A stretch of 47,596 nt of DNA, taken from assembly GCA_023416735.1 (NCBI GenBank), contig JAEZGX010000027.1, positions 1 through 47,596 on the forward strand, read 5' to 3'. A program made the position numbers and the translations under genes. The notes beneath the pieces were generated by a model. The model did not search any database. It had not been told where the DNA came from and was given only the letters and a program-made list of their open reading frames with translations. This document shows positions 9,601 through 17,026 of this stretch, in pieces. Each line of letters begins with the position of its first letter. Position 1 is the first letter of the stretch. The DNA comes from Verrucomicrobiota bacterium. GTDB taxonomy: Bacteria; Verrucomicrobiota; Verrucomicrobiia; Opitutales; Opitutaceae.

Positions 9601-10861
9601 GATCGCTACGCCGGCCAATATTGTTCTCGAAGCCACAGCGGCGTCCGGCGCGATCGCGACGTTCAACGCCAGCGCATTCGACATCGTGAGCGGCAGCGTG
9701 CCGGTGTCCGCGAGCAAGGCGTCGGGCAGCAGGTTCGCGCTGGGCGTGACGACCGTCACGCTCGCCGCGGCGGATGCGGCGGGTAATTCCAGCTCCTCTT
9801 CGTTCACCGTCACCGTCGTCGATACGACGGCCCCGAGCATCACTGTGCCGGCCGACATCGTCATCGATTCGTCCACAGTGATGGGTGCAACGGCGACCTA
9901 CACAGTGACGGCTCACGACATCGTCGACGGCTCGCTCGCGGTCACGCTGAGCAAGGCCTCCGGCACGATCTTCCCGATCGGCACGACCGTGGTGACCGCG
10001 CAGGTCACTGACGCGGCGGGCAACACCGCGACGAAGACGTTCAATGTCACTGGGCGCGCGCCGGCAGCTGCGTTGGTCAACCAGATCAGCGCGATGAACG
10101 GCACGATCAACGGCTCGATTCAGCAGCGCACAAACTACGGCGTGACGCTTAACGGCGGCGGGAAAATCACCGGCGAATTGCTCACCGTCGGCACGCCGAC
10201 CACGCGCTTGAACGGCAAGCCGGCGTTCGGCGGAACCGTTGACAGCACGGGCAGCGCGAATCCCTCCGGCTACACGATCACGCTCAACGGCAACTCCACG
10301 CTCGGCAAACTGGTGCGCCGCTACGATGCCGTTGCGATGCCGACGGTGGCCGCGCCGTCGAACCCCACCGGCTCCCGCAGCGTTAATCTGAATAAGTCCT
10401 CCGACTCGGTTGGCGCCTGGGCCACGCTCAAGAATCTCACGCTGAACGGAAACGTCGGCAACGTGGCGGTGCCCGCAGGCGTTTACGGCAACTTCACCGC
10501 CAATGGCGGCAGCGGTCTGACGCTCGGCGTCGCCGGCGCGTCGACGCCTTCCGTGTATCACTTCCAGAACCTCACCTTGAACGGCAACAGCACGTTCAAG
10601 GTTGTCGGTCCGGTGATCGTCATCGTGAAGAACGGCATCAACGTGAATGCTTCGATGGGTAGCAGCGCGAATCCCGCGTGGCTGGACCTTCGCGTCAGCA
10701 ACGGTGGCGTGACGCTGAACGGAAACGTCAACGTCGACGGCTACGTCACCGCGCCGTCCGGCACGGTTACGATCAACGGCAACAGCGAACTCCGCGGCGG
10801 TCTCGCCGCCGACAAGCTGGTGCTGAACGGCAACAGCAAGCTCACGCTGCTGCATCGCTGA
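3629..10861 (+). CDS. Giant secreted HYR/MBG/He_PIG repeat protein (2410 aa)
   Basis: Residues 1-31 are a signal peptide (hydrophobic core, ARA-Q cleavage). Then come a DUF642-like jellyroll (about 34-222, starting NLLKNGGFE), a second beta-sandwich (about 225-375), a He_PIG module (about 385-460) and two MBG modules (about 464-608). After these, 15 HYR repeats begin near residue 609, each with DTTAP-V-I, a LEATS-like strand, FPLGTT-V and DAAGN. From repeat 3 to 15 the spacing is almost constant (237 nt nine times, 231 twice, 234 once). Repeats 1-2 and 2-3 are stretched by inserted jellyroll-like modules. The last 265 residues are a separate domain with recurring LNGN turns, probably a beta-helix. 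No sortase or PEP-CTERM signal is visible. Probably a surface or matrix protein; the ligand is unknown. It is terminated by the hairpin at 10916. Confidence 0.9.
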   Translation: MTILCPLLGACFRGALFLLATSLLLSGAARAQNLNLLKNGGFELSTFNASAAGSGFGAIDGAAPSDPRRASVPNWTWSPNPSVPVGQVDPYSTAVHIYQSGGLPEGTKAANFGGGSAHPGGSISQSFAATPGSTYRVSFWVQRVGSGEPIGGVVTIRNDVNGSTVTTQPINMSAAASGHWSQRTFTFVAPSNSLTLTFSDATPLGSAGNTDLAVDNFSVETLSSHSLVILGANGTPGSIEANTDYSKDGGVTWHPAYLFTGHPWGYIPGTNAWLNQDPSPFVGLNEEVDFRIRFYVPPAWAAAHMTYRVNADNEADIFLNGEQVAHTIGGSISSGTLPAHYLVPGINTIYVRLIDYGGWVGLNYRIEISIDAAQPLERIAPPPSITSPLTAAGTVGTPFSYNIQATSSPTSRTASNLPPGLSVNSTTGVISGTPTVAGTYNVTLSASNNFGSSSRTLVLTIGQGAATVSLNNLVHTYDGVAKSASATTNPGGLPVNFSYTGASLPPLNAGSYGVFASINHANYSGFTNGTLLINKAPASVTLSNLLQPYNGSPRPIAVTTSPAGLATSVTYNGSAAAPSAIGTYAVSASVTNSNYTGTASGTLQITDSVKPVLTLPASPIVVEATGPNGASVSFSTSAVDNIDGPVLVTTSAASGSVFPLGNTVVTASAQDAAGNVANGSFTITVRDTTAPVISVAPPAEDLFAENFNGFFGGIRDTQQYLTMLWLSFNGQLPGWHVAGFHALHAIDLSGSGNYGAMIYNDNVITSMDAIAANEHGVDYLVKFASAPAVYATPGEATTADDGLIIRLLRADNSVAFEFVHQPGAYTGVSSLTPVVLNYTGDGSGALRVRISSLRPASGRFGGLIEDLVIARSGGSVTAPADLTLEATSSAGSIVDFTAVATDLVSGGVPVVATPASGSMFPLGQTTVTLQAADGAGNPATATFVVNVVDTTPPVIAMNAAPAVPVALINASFENPATHDHSETLIGWTRTGVAGIVNIASGIPGRYIGNAVPDGRQGAFINSGKIAQLLSTTLEAGKTYTLSGYVGRRIDDPITRGRLSLETVGGIVLASVKSAADQTLASWAYYETRYTATASDAQLGAQLRIVLENTTLQQVNFDAIALEVTDVPSETPADIAVEASSSAGAVVHFNALATDVVSGVLPVNSAPTSGSQFPMGTTPVQLTAIDAAGNLATASFNVIVSDSIAPVLNLPANQTLEATSPAGAVATFAVSASDMNDVIVTTSASSGSTFPLGTTEVQVTAIDAFGNETSGSFTITVQDTTAPTISAPADIVIEATGPGGSTVTFPASASDLVDGAVNVSASTASGSMFPVGTTSVTLTAADSRGNVASTTFNVTVSDTTAPVIFPHENLIVEAIAANGATVSFNLTAIDAVSGSLHVSAWPASGSTFPIGVTSVALSATDAAGNSVSSSFTVTVIDTTAPTISVPSDIFVEATGSTGASVGFSASATDLVSGQVSVSASPVSGSVFPLGTTDVQLSAVDAAGNASTASFNITVRDTTAPSLNLPASQTLEATSAAGAVATFSASASDAVDGSVTVTLAPESGSVFALGSTTVQASATDAAGNTRSGSFEVRVVDTTAPAIVQANIVTEASGPAGAVVSFSPFATDIVSGNVAVLSDIASGSVFPVGTTTVMLSATDAAGNTAIHSFSVTVADTTAPVIAPHDNLVVEATSAAGAVVEFTPSALDIVDGAVSVTASPASGSTFPLGETLVTLTAFDAAGNAITSSFTITVVDTTAPVIATPANIVAEATSAAGAVVTFEVSAFDLVDGAVGVSTSHVSGSVFPLGTTTVTLNAIDAAGNESSSSFTITVRDTTAPVIAALDNQTLEATGPGGATATFVATASDAVGATVSYSVAPGSTFALGTTTVTVTASDAAGNSSTASFAIVVRDTTAPALFPPAGQTLEATSAAGATASYTATALDVVSGNVPVAFSIQSGSTFPLGVTTVTASTIDAAGNSASALFSIVVVDTTAPVIATPANIVLEATAASGAIATFNASAFDIVSGSVPVSASKASGSRFALGVTTVTLAAADAAGNSSSSSFTVTVVDTTAPSITVPADIVIDSSTVMGATATYTVTAHDIVDGSLAVTLSKASGTIFPIGTTVVTAQVTDAAGNTATKTFNVTGRAPAAALVNQISAMNGTINGSIQQRTNYGVTLNGGGKITGELLTVGTPTTRLNGKPAFGGTVDSTGSANPSGYTITLNGNSTLGKLVRRYDAVAMPTVAAPSNPTGSRSVNLNKSSDSVGAWATLKNLTLNGNVGNVAVPAGVYGNFTANGGSGLTLGVAGASTPSVYHFQNLTLNGNSTFKVVGPVIVIVKNGINVNASMGSSANPAWLDLRVSNGGVTLNGNVNVDGYVTAPSGTVTINGNSELRGGLAADKLVLNGNSKLTLLHR

Positions 10862-10881
10862 GCGATCCGTTTTCAAGGGTG

Positions 10882-10902
10882 GGGCAGGTTTCAAACCTGC
10901 CC
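10882..10902. repeat. Perfect palindrome with 10-bp arms
   Basis: GGGCAGGTTT (10882-10891) and AAACCTGCCC (10893-10902) flank one central base. It lies between the stop codon of the giant gene and its terminator, has no T-run, and looks like a short REP-type intergenic palindrome rather than part of the terminator. Confidence 0.6.
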
Positions 10903-10915
10903 TGACTCATCCGTG

Positions 10916-10942
10916 AAGCCCGACGTTCGCGTCGGGCTTTTT
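10916..10942 (+). terminator. Rho-independent terminator of the giant protein gene
   Basis: The 10-bp stem AAGCCCGACG / CGTCGGGCTT with a TTCG tetraloop is followed directly by a T-run (10938-10942). It stands 55 bp after the stop codon. The A's before the stem also make it usable for the convergent glnD transcript, which ends at 11008. Confidence 0.9.
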
Positions 10943-11007
10943 GCTGCGCCAAACGATCGAGCTTTGACGTTCGTTGACGGACCCCAGCGCTCGCGCAGCG
11001 ATCTGCC

Positions 11008-13812
11008 TTAGCTCGCCGTGGCGACGGCGGCCGGCCGAATCACTTCCGTCAACGTATCCCGCAGCGCTTGGAGCCGCGGCGTATCGATCGGCTGCGAAGG
11101 CTCCGTGCTCTCGATATAGAAAGTATCGATCGCCACTCCGCGCTCGGTGCCGATGCGCGCGAAGGTGATGTCGAAACCCTGATCTGAAATAATTTTCGCG
11201 AGCCGGTAGAGCAGGCCGATCTGGTCGCGCGCCTGGATCTCCACGATCGTCCGCTGCATCGCGAGTTCGTGATAAACTTCCACGGTCGGCGGAAACGACG
11301 TGTGCAGCGCTTCGCCATTGCTCGTCGCCGTGTAGCGGCTTGCGGCGTGTTTCTTCGCCTGCGAAACGATCTCGGGATAGAGGTCCTTGTTGGACACGAG
11401 CGCGGATTCGATGGTGCGCGCGAAGGTTTCCTGGGCGACGGTGTTCTGCACCACGCCGCGACCCGGCTCAACCACGTAGAATGTATCGATCGCGATGTGA
11501 TCCGAACGCGAAATGACTTTCGCACCGAGAATGCTGAGGCCCGCGACGCTGAATGCTCCGGCGAGTTTGTAGAAGAGACCCGCGCGATCCCAGGTAACGA
11601 CGTCGACCACGGTGAGTGAACGGTTCAGGTCGTCATGCCAGTCGATGATCGGCTTGAGCGTGCCGATCGAGTCCGCCGTGGCGATGGACTTGAGCAGCTT
11701 GTTCACCATCTGAATATGTAGCGAAATATCTTCGGGCTCGGTCTGAATGAAGTAGCGCTCGGGAAGCAGTCCGAAGTGGGCGACAATCTCTTCGGAGCTG
11801 ATGCCGGGAATTTGGCGAGCAATGAGTTCCTGTTGCGTCATTTGCTTCTTCGTTTCGTAAGTGGCGTGAACGGCTTCGCCGAGATTCAGGTGTTCCAACG
11901 TAGTCCGAAAGAGCCGGGTGTGAAGGGTATCTTTGTAACTGTTCCAGAGACTCGCCGCCGTGCCGCGCGCATCGCAGAAAGTGTGGACGTAGAGATTCCG
12001 CAGGCGCTCGGGGTCACCCACGATTTCGGCAAAAGCGGCAGCGGTGTTGGGATCATCGACATCACGTTTCTGCCAGAATCGTGCCATCACCAGATGATTT
12101 TTGATGACGAATTCGATGAGCTCGCGGCTGTCGGCTTTGATGCCGAGCCGCTCCAGGATGGGACGCGCAATCGTAACGCCTTTCTCCGCATGCCCCTGAA
12201 TGCCGTCGGCTTTGCCGATATCGTGGAGCAGCAGCGTGAGATAGAGCAGCGCGGGATCGTCGGTTTCGTGCAACGCCTCGCGATATTTCAACGTGATCGG
12301 TTCGGCTTCCGTGAAAATCAGGTCGAGCTGACGAATCGCTTCCAGCGTGTGCACGTCGGCGGTGTAACGATGATAGAACTCGTGCTGCACCAAGCACGTG
12401 AGCCCGTCGAACTCGGGAATGAACTGCGCCAGCATTCCGAGCTCGTGCATCAGGTTCAGCGTCGGAAACACCGCGCCCGCCTCCGACAGGATGGCGCGGA
12501 ACGCGACGCTCGCGTCATGGGAGTCTCGATACTGCGGCGTGAAGAGGGGGAGGGATGCGCGGATCAACGCGGCCAGGTGAAAATCCAGCGCGCAGTCGAG
12601 CTGCTGACGATGACGGAACACGCGGATCAGGCGAACCGGATCCTGTTTGAAGACCTCCGGCGATTCCGCGGCGAGCTCGCGTCCGCGCAGGACGAATCCG
12701 TCGAGCTTCTTCGTGCGGCGAAAGCGCGAGGCGAGCAGGCTTTCGCGAATGGAAACTTTCCCGCCGGAGGCGTCGCGACCGATGGTGAGGGCGAGCCGGC
12801 TCTCGACGAGTTTCGAGATGCGGAAGATCGACTGCGCCGCGCGGTAGTAATCCTGCATGAACCGCTCTACGCGTTGCAGGAGGTCCGTATCGTGATAGCC
12901 AAGGGCGTCGGCCACCTTCGGCTGGAGATCGAGATCGAGGACGTCGGTCGGCCGCGAGCTGAGAAAATGCATCTCGTTGCGGACACGGAAGAGGAAGTCG
13001 TAAGCGCGCGTGAACTCCGCGAGTTCTTCCGACCGCAGGTAATTCTGCGTCGCGAGTTCGTCCATCGCGGAGATGCCGAGTTTCACCCGGGACATCCAGA
13101 GGGCGTTTTGATAATCGCGCAGTCCGCCCACGCCGTTTTTCACGTCGGGTTCCTGCAGAAAGACTGTGTCGCCGTATTTCGCCCGGCGTGCCGCCTGATC
13201 GCCCAGCCGCGCGGCGATGTAGCCTTTCGGATCTTCGGCGGTCGAAAACGCGCGATACGCTTGCGCAAACGTGTCGTAGAGTGACGACGATCCGGCGACG
13301 AGGCGCGACTCCAGCAACGAGGTAAGGGTCTGGATGTCGCGTCGTGCTTCGGCGAATACCTCGTCCACGTTGCGCGTGGAATGGCCCACCTTCAGCCCGC
13401 AGTCCCACAACGGATACAGGATCTCGTTGGAGAGGTGTTCGATATACGGTTTGAGCTCCGCCGACTTCGTTTTGGCGGGAAACAGAAACATGATGTCGAC
13501 GTCGCTGCGCGGGCTGAGTTCGCCGCGGCCGTAGCCGCCGAGTGCAACGAGCGCGAAGGGCGCGGGGGCTTTCCCGTGGTCCCGCAGGTAGCTGGCGGTT
13601 GCGCCTTCGAAGAGCCGCACGAGCATGCGATCGAGGATCGCGGCGCGTTCGTGCGCGATCTCCAAGCCCGCTGTGCCCGCTCGATGGCGCTCCTGCAGGA
13701 TGGCGCGTTGCGCCTGGAGGTAAGCCTTGCACGCAGCAAGCCGTTCCGCAGCGGTGGCGGATTCCGGATAGGCAAGAGGGTCGACCGGTTTTTCGGTGGG
13801 CGTGACAGGCAT
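11008..13812 (-). CDS. glnD: [Protein-PII] uridylyltransferase / uridylyl-removing enzyme
   Basis: The bifunctional sensor of glutamine that adds UMP to PII and removes it. From M at 13812 the protein has 934 residues, usual for GlnD. The nucleotidyltransferase motif GGYGRGELSP.SDVD is at residues 92-106, with metal ligands D104 and D106. An HD hydrolase domain with LLHDIGKA is near residue 530, and two ACT domains lie at the C-terminus (about 740-810 and 860-930, each with D..GL.Y.LA and an AIDTFY strand). The frame can be extended to 13938, but that part reads through a palindrome and a heptad repeat and is not GlnD-like, so MPVTPTEKP is taken as the start. No PII or glutamine synthetase gene is adjacent. 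Confidence 0.95.
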   Translation of the reverse strand: MPVTPTEKPVDPLAYPESATAAERLAACKAYLQAQRAILQERHRAGTAGLEIAHERAAILDRMLVRLFEGATASYLRDHGKAPAPFALVALGGYGRGELSPRSDVDIMFLFPAKTKSAELKPYIEHLSNEILYPLWDCGLKVGHSTRNVDEVFAEARRDIQTLTSLLESRLVAGSSSLYDTFAQAYRAFSTAEDPKGYIAARLGDQAARRAKYGDTVFLQEPDVKNGVGGLRDYQNALWMSRVKLGISAMDELATQNYLRSEELAEFTRAYDFLFRVRNEMHFLSSRPTDVLDLDLQPKVADALGYHDTDLLQRVERFMQDYYRAAQSIFRISKLVESRLALTIGRDASGGKVSIRESLLASRFRRTKKLDGFVLRGRELAAESPEVFKQDPVRLIRVFRHRQQLDCALDFHLAALIRASLPLFTPQYRDSHDASVAFRAILSEAGAVFPTLNLMHELGMLAQFIPEFDGLTCLVQHEFYHRYTADVHTLEAIRQLDLIFTEAEPITLKYREALHETDDPALLYLTLLLHDIGKADGIQGHAEKGVTIARPILERLGIKADSRELIEFVIKNHLVMARFWQKRDVDDPNTAAAFAEIVGDPERLRNLYVHTFCDARGTAASLWNSYKDTLHTRLFRTTLEHLNLGEAVHATYETKKQMTQQELIARQIPGISSEEIVAHFGLLPERYFIQTEPEDISLHIQMVNKLLKSIATADSIGTLKPIIDWHDDLNRSLTVVDVVTWDRAGLFYKLAGAFSVAGLSILGAKVISRSDHIAIDTFYVVEPGRGVVQNTVAQETFARTIESALVSNKDLYPEIVSQAKKHAASRYTATSNGEALHTSFPPTVEVYHELAMQRTIVEIQARDQIGLLYRLAKIISDQGFDITFARIGTERGVAIDTFYIESTEPSQPIDTPRLQALRDTLTEVIRPAAVATAS

Positions 13813-13854
13813 GAAGCGCCGAAGTGAGCGAAAAACGCGCCATTTCGCGAGGGG

Positions 13855-13880
13855 GAAGTGGCGCCTCGCGGCGCCACTTC
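13855..13880. repeat. Perfect 11-bp inverted repeat in the glnD leader
   Basis: GAAGTGGCGCC (13855-13865) and GGCGCCACTTC (13870-13880) pair perfectly around a 4-nt loop. On the minus strand it lies about 45 bases before the glnD start. The perfect pairing and lack of a T-run suggest a REP-like palindrome; a role in glnD expression cannot be excluded. Confidence 0.6.
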
Positions 13881-13885
13881 GGTTT

Positions 13886-13913
13886 GGTGTTCTGGGTTCG
13901 GGGTTTTGGGTCG
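13886..13913. repeat. 7-base periodic tract between glnD and valS
   Basis: Four consecutive 7-mers share a GGGTT core, for example TGGGTTC (13893-13899) followed by GGGGTTT (13900-13906). It belongs to the same class of pyrimidine/purine heptad tracts as those before motB, flgG and flgK. The rest of the 249-bp divergent gap holds a weak CGGG/CCCG pairing before six T's (13959-13964) and no gene. Confidence 0.5.
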
Positions 13914-14061
13914 CAGGCGTGAGCCCGGTCTTCCCCACCGGGTGGTTGAAAGCGCCCGTTTTTTCCGGCCGCGAGGACGTCGGATTCCACCGGCCCGTTT
14001 AACCACTTGCCTCGCGGGAGCGCCGGGCGTTTTCTCCGCGGTTTAGTTCCGACAACGACCC

Positions 14062-16767
14062 ATGGCCGAGATCACCAAGAGCTACGAACCGCGCGACGTG
14101 GAAAAGAAATGGTATGCCGCCTGGCTGGAGGCCAAGGCCTTCCGCGGCGCCATCGATCCGGCGCGTGCGCCTTACTCGATCGTGATTCCGCCGCCGAACG
14201 TCACCGGCGTGCTCACGATGGGCCACGTGTTGAACAACACGATCCAGGATATCCTCATCCGCCGCGCTCGTCTTGAAGGCCATTCCACCATGTGGCTGCC
14301 GGGCACGGATCACGCGGGCATCGCGACGCAGACCGTCGTCGAGCGCGAGTTGCGCAAGCAGAAGAAGACCCGTCACGATTTCGGCCGCGAGAAATTCGTC
14401 GAGAAGGTCTGGGAGTGGCGCCACGAAAAAGGCGGCATCATCCTCGAGCAGCTGCGCCGGCTCGGCGCGTCCTGCGACTGGGATCGCACCGCGTTCACGA
14501 TGGATCCGGAGTATTCGCGGCGCGTGTTGCACGTCTTCGTGGAGCTTTTCAACCGCGGCTACATCTACCGCGGCAAACGCATGGTGAACTGGTGCCCGGT
14601 GTCGCTCACCGCGCTTTCCGACGAAGAAGTCATCATGAAGCCGGTCAACGGCACCATGTATCGCGTGCGTTACCAGCTCGTCGATCAGCCGGACCGCTTC
14701 ATCGAAGTGAAGACCACGCGTCCGGAAACGATTCCGGGCGACGTCGCCATCGCCGTTCACCCCGACGATCCGCGCTATGCCGACATCATCGGCAAAAAAG
14801 TGCGTCGTCCGATCGGGCCGGCCGCGGAGATTCCGATCATCGCCGATGCTTCGGTGGATAAGGAATTCGGCACGGGCGCGCTGAAAATCACGCCCGCTCA
14901 CGACAAGGTCGATTACGAGATCGGGCTGCGCCACAAGCTGCCGGTCGTCGACGTGCTCAAGCCCAACGGTGTCCTCAACGATCTCGCCGGTCCGGAACTC
15001 GCGGGCGTCGAGCGTTTCGCCGGCCGCAAGAAAGCCGCAGAGTTGTTGAAAGCTGCCGGTGCGCTCGTGGCCGAGGAAGCTTACGCCAACAATGTTGGCT
15101 ATTCCGAACGCGCCGATGTTCCGATCGAGCCGCGCCTGACCGAGCAGTGGTGGTTGAAATACCCGCGCGTCGAAGAAGCGAAAGCCGCCGTGCGCGACGG
15201 CCATATCAAGTTCCATCCCGAGCGCTGGTCGAAGGTTTACCTGCACTGGCTCGAGAACATCCAGGATTGGTGCATCAGCCGCCAGCTCTGGTGGGGCCAT
15301 CGTATTCCGGTCTGGTATCGAAAAAATGGAGACCGCTCCGATCCGAAGAACTGGCACGTCTCCGTCGACGGTCCCGCCGATCCGGAAAACTGGGAGCAGG
15401 AGGAAGACGTGCTCGATACCTGGGCCTCTTCGTGGCTGTGGCCGTTTGCAACGCTGGGCTGGCCCGACGAAACCCAGATGAAGCGCGATGGCTTCGATTA
15501 TTTTTATCCGACGAGCACGCTCGTGACGGGTCCCGATATCATCTTTTTCTGGGTCGCGCGCATGATCATGGCCGGCCTCGAATTCGTTCGACCCGGCGAG
15601 CCGATCGAGCGGCGGATTCCGTTCAAGGACGTTTATTTCACCGGCATCATCCGCGACCAGCAGGGGAGGAAGATGTCGAAATCCCTCGGCAACTCGCCCG
15701 ACCCGCTCGACTTGATCGACACCTACGGCGCCGACGGCCTGCGTTTCGGCATCATCTCGATCGCTCCCCAGGGGCAGGACATCCGCTTTCAGGAAGACCG
15801 CATCGAGAGCGGAAAAAACTTCTGCAACAAGCTCTGGAACGCCTGCCGTTTCCGCCAGATGAGCGGCGAGGCCGGGGACAACTCCACCCTCGCTGCGATC
15901 GTTGCACGCCTCGAACCCGCGAAGTTCGACGCCGACGATCACGCGATCCTCGACCGCCTCCTCACCACGACGCGCGAAGTCGATCGCTGCTTCGCGCAGT
16001 TCGAGTTCAGCGCCGCGGTGCAGGCGTTGTATGCGTTTTTCTGGAATGATTTCTGCGATTGGTATGTGGAAGTCTCCAAAGCGAAAATGCAGGCGGCCGA
16101 TACCAAGGCCAACTGCCTCGCGATTCAGGACCTAGTGCTGCGTCAGACCCTGCTGCTCCTGCACCCCTTCATTCCCTTCATCACGGAGGAGCTGTGGGGA
16201 CTTCTTGGATACGGCTCGGCCGGTTCGTTCATCCAAGACGCTCGCCTCGAAAACGCCTCGCATCTCGCGACGTCCGCTTCGTCGCAAGGCCTCGCGCTGG
16301 ATCGCGCGCAGATCGCAACCGTCGAAGGTTTGAAGACCTTTGTCTCCCAGGCGCGCGCGTTGAAGGCCGAGCACAATCTCGCCAGCCGCCGCGACGTGAC
16401 GTTCTTCATCACCGCGACCGACGAACAGTGGGCAACACTCTCGGCCAACCTCGCCAAACTCGTGCGCATGACCGGCGCGAGTGTGATCGAGCGCCGCGAT
16501 CGCGTCGACGGCGCGCCCGCCGTCGTCACCCCGCTCGGCACCGCTTATCTCGATCTGGCGAGCACCGTCGATGTTGCGGCGGAAAAAGCGCGGCTTTCGA
16601 AAGAACTCGATCAACTCGCGAAGCACATCGCGGGCACCGAGTCTCGCCTCGCGAACCAGGCTTTCGTCAGCAAGGCGCCGCCCGCCGTCCTCGAAGGGGC
16701 CCGCAAGCAGCTGGCCGACCTCCAGGCCAAACGCGCCGAAGTCGAACGTCTCTTGAAAGCACTCTGA
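14062..16767 (+). CDS. valS: Valyl-tRNA synthetase
   Basis: Charges tRNA-Val. At 901 residues it has normal ValRS length. Class I signatures are present: the HIGH equivalent TMGH at residues 52-55 inside PPNVTG, and KMSKS at 537-541 followed by LGNSPDPL. Between them lies the CP1 editing domain (TTRPETIPGD, then the region around 190-310). The last 70 residues or so form the coiled-coil arm typical of ValRS, with heptad-like L/A spacing. The start ATG is followed by the family-typical EITKSYEPRDVEKKWY. No Shine-Dalgarno sequence is visible. Transcribed away from glnD. Confidence 0.97.
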   Translation: MAEITKSYEPRDVEKKWYAAWLEAKAFRGAIDPARAPYSIVIPPPNVTGVLTMGHVLNNTIQDILIRRARLEGHSTMWLPGTDHAGIATQTVVERELRKQKKTRHDFGREKFVEKVWEWRHEKGGIILEQLRRLGASCDWDRTAFTMDPEYSRRVLHVFVELFNRGYIYRGKRMVNWCPVSLTALSDEEVIMKPVNGTMYRVRYQLVDQPDRFIEVKTTRPETIPGDVAIAVHPDDPRYADIIGKKVRRPIGPAAEIPIIADASVDKEFGTGALKITPAHDKVDYEIGLRHKLPVVDVLKPNGVLNDLAGPELAGVERFAGRKKAAELLKAAGALVAEEAYANNVGYSERADVPIEPRLTEQWWLKYPRVEEAKAAVRDGHIKFHPERWSKVYLHWLENIQDWCISRQLWWGHRIPVWYRKNGDRSDPKNWHVSVDGPADPENWEQEEDVLDTWASSWLWPFATLGWPDETQMKRDGFDYFYPTSTLVTGPDIIFFWVARMIMAGLEFVRPGEPIERRIPFKDVYFTGIIRDQQGRKMSKSLGNSPDPLDLIDTYGADGLRFGIISIAPQGQDIRFQEDRIESGKNFCNKLWNACRFRQMSGEAGDNSTLAAIVARLEPAKFDADDHAILDRLLTTTREVDRCFAQFEFSAAVQALYAFFWNDFCDWYVEVSKAKMQAADTKANCLAIQDLVLRQTLLLLHPFIPFITEELWGLLGYGSAGSFIQDARLENASHLATSASSQGLALDRAQIATVEGLKTFVSQARALKAEHNLASRRDVTFFITATDEQWATLSANLAKLVRMTGASVIERRDRVDGAPAVVTPLGTAYLDLASTVDVAAEKARLSKELDQLAKHIAGTESRLANQAFVSKAPPAVLEGARKQLADLQAKRAEVERLLKAL

Positions 16768-16870
16768 GCTAAAGAGCGGCGCAAGCGGGCCGAAGTAGTA
16801 GCCAAATAGCGCCGCGCTTCAGCCCGCGTTGCTGTAGTTCTGCGCGGATACATTTCTCGCCCGCTTTCTT

Positions 16871-16885
16871 CCGGCAATTTTTGCC
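16871..16885. promoter_or_regulatory. Candidate activator site upstream of the flhB promoter
   Basis: CCGGCAATTTTTGCC contains the palindrome GGCAA-N3-TTGCC. The same 15 bases with one change stand at 25024-25038, upstream of the only other sigma-54 promoter seen here. It lies 122 bp before the -24 element, a normal place for an enhancer-binding-protein site. A second palindrome, CTGATaATCAG, lies between it and the promoter (about 16958-16968). Confidence 0.5.
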
Positions 16886-16992
16886 GCCTTGTTCGGTGCA
16901 GCGTAGATCCTGGTGCCGAATGTTGACGTCTGCCCGGCAGATAAAAGTTTAACCAGCTGATAATCAGTAGCTAGTATTCGGGTAAATCCCCT

Positions 16993-17008
16993 TGGCATCG
17001 GCGTTGCT
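16993..17008 (+). promoter_or_regulatory. Sigma-54 promoter of flhB
   Basis: TGGCATCGGCGTTGCT matches the -24/-12 consensus (TGGCAC-N5-TTGCW) with exact GG-to-GC spacing. The 19-base stretch 16992-17010 is identical at 17 positions to that at 25089-25107 before flgF. Transcription should begin near 17019, only about 8 bases before the flhB ATG. Confidence 0.8.
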
Positions 17009-17026
17009 AAAACGCGGGTGCAACCC

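Noticed and set aside
7037..9866. CRISPR or satellite-like array from regular 237-nt spacing
   Set aside because: The period is protein-level: repeats are diverged in DNA and all lie in one open frame as HYR domains.
13813..13938. N-terminal extension of GlnD to 13938
   Set aside because: The added 42 residues are encoded by the palindrome at 13855 and the heptad tract at 13886 and do not resemble GlnD.
16774..16835. Pseudoknot-like interleaved repeats after valS (GCGGCGC, GCGGGC, GCGCCGC, GCCCGC)
   Set aside because: Arms are short and GC-only, so pairing of this kind is expected by chance in such DNA.
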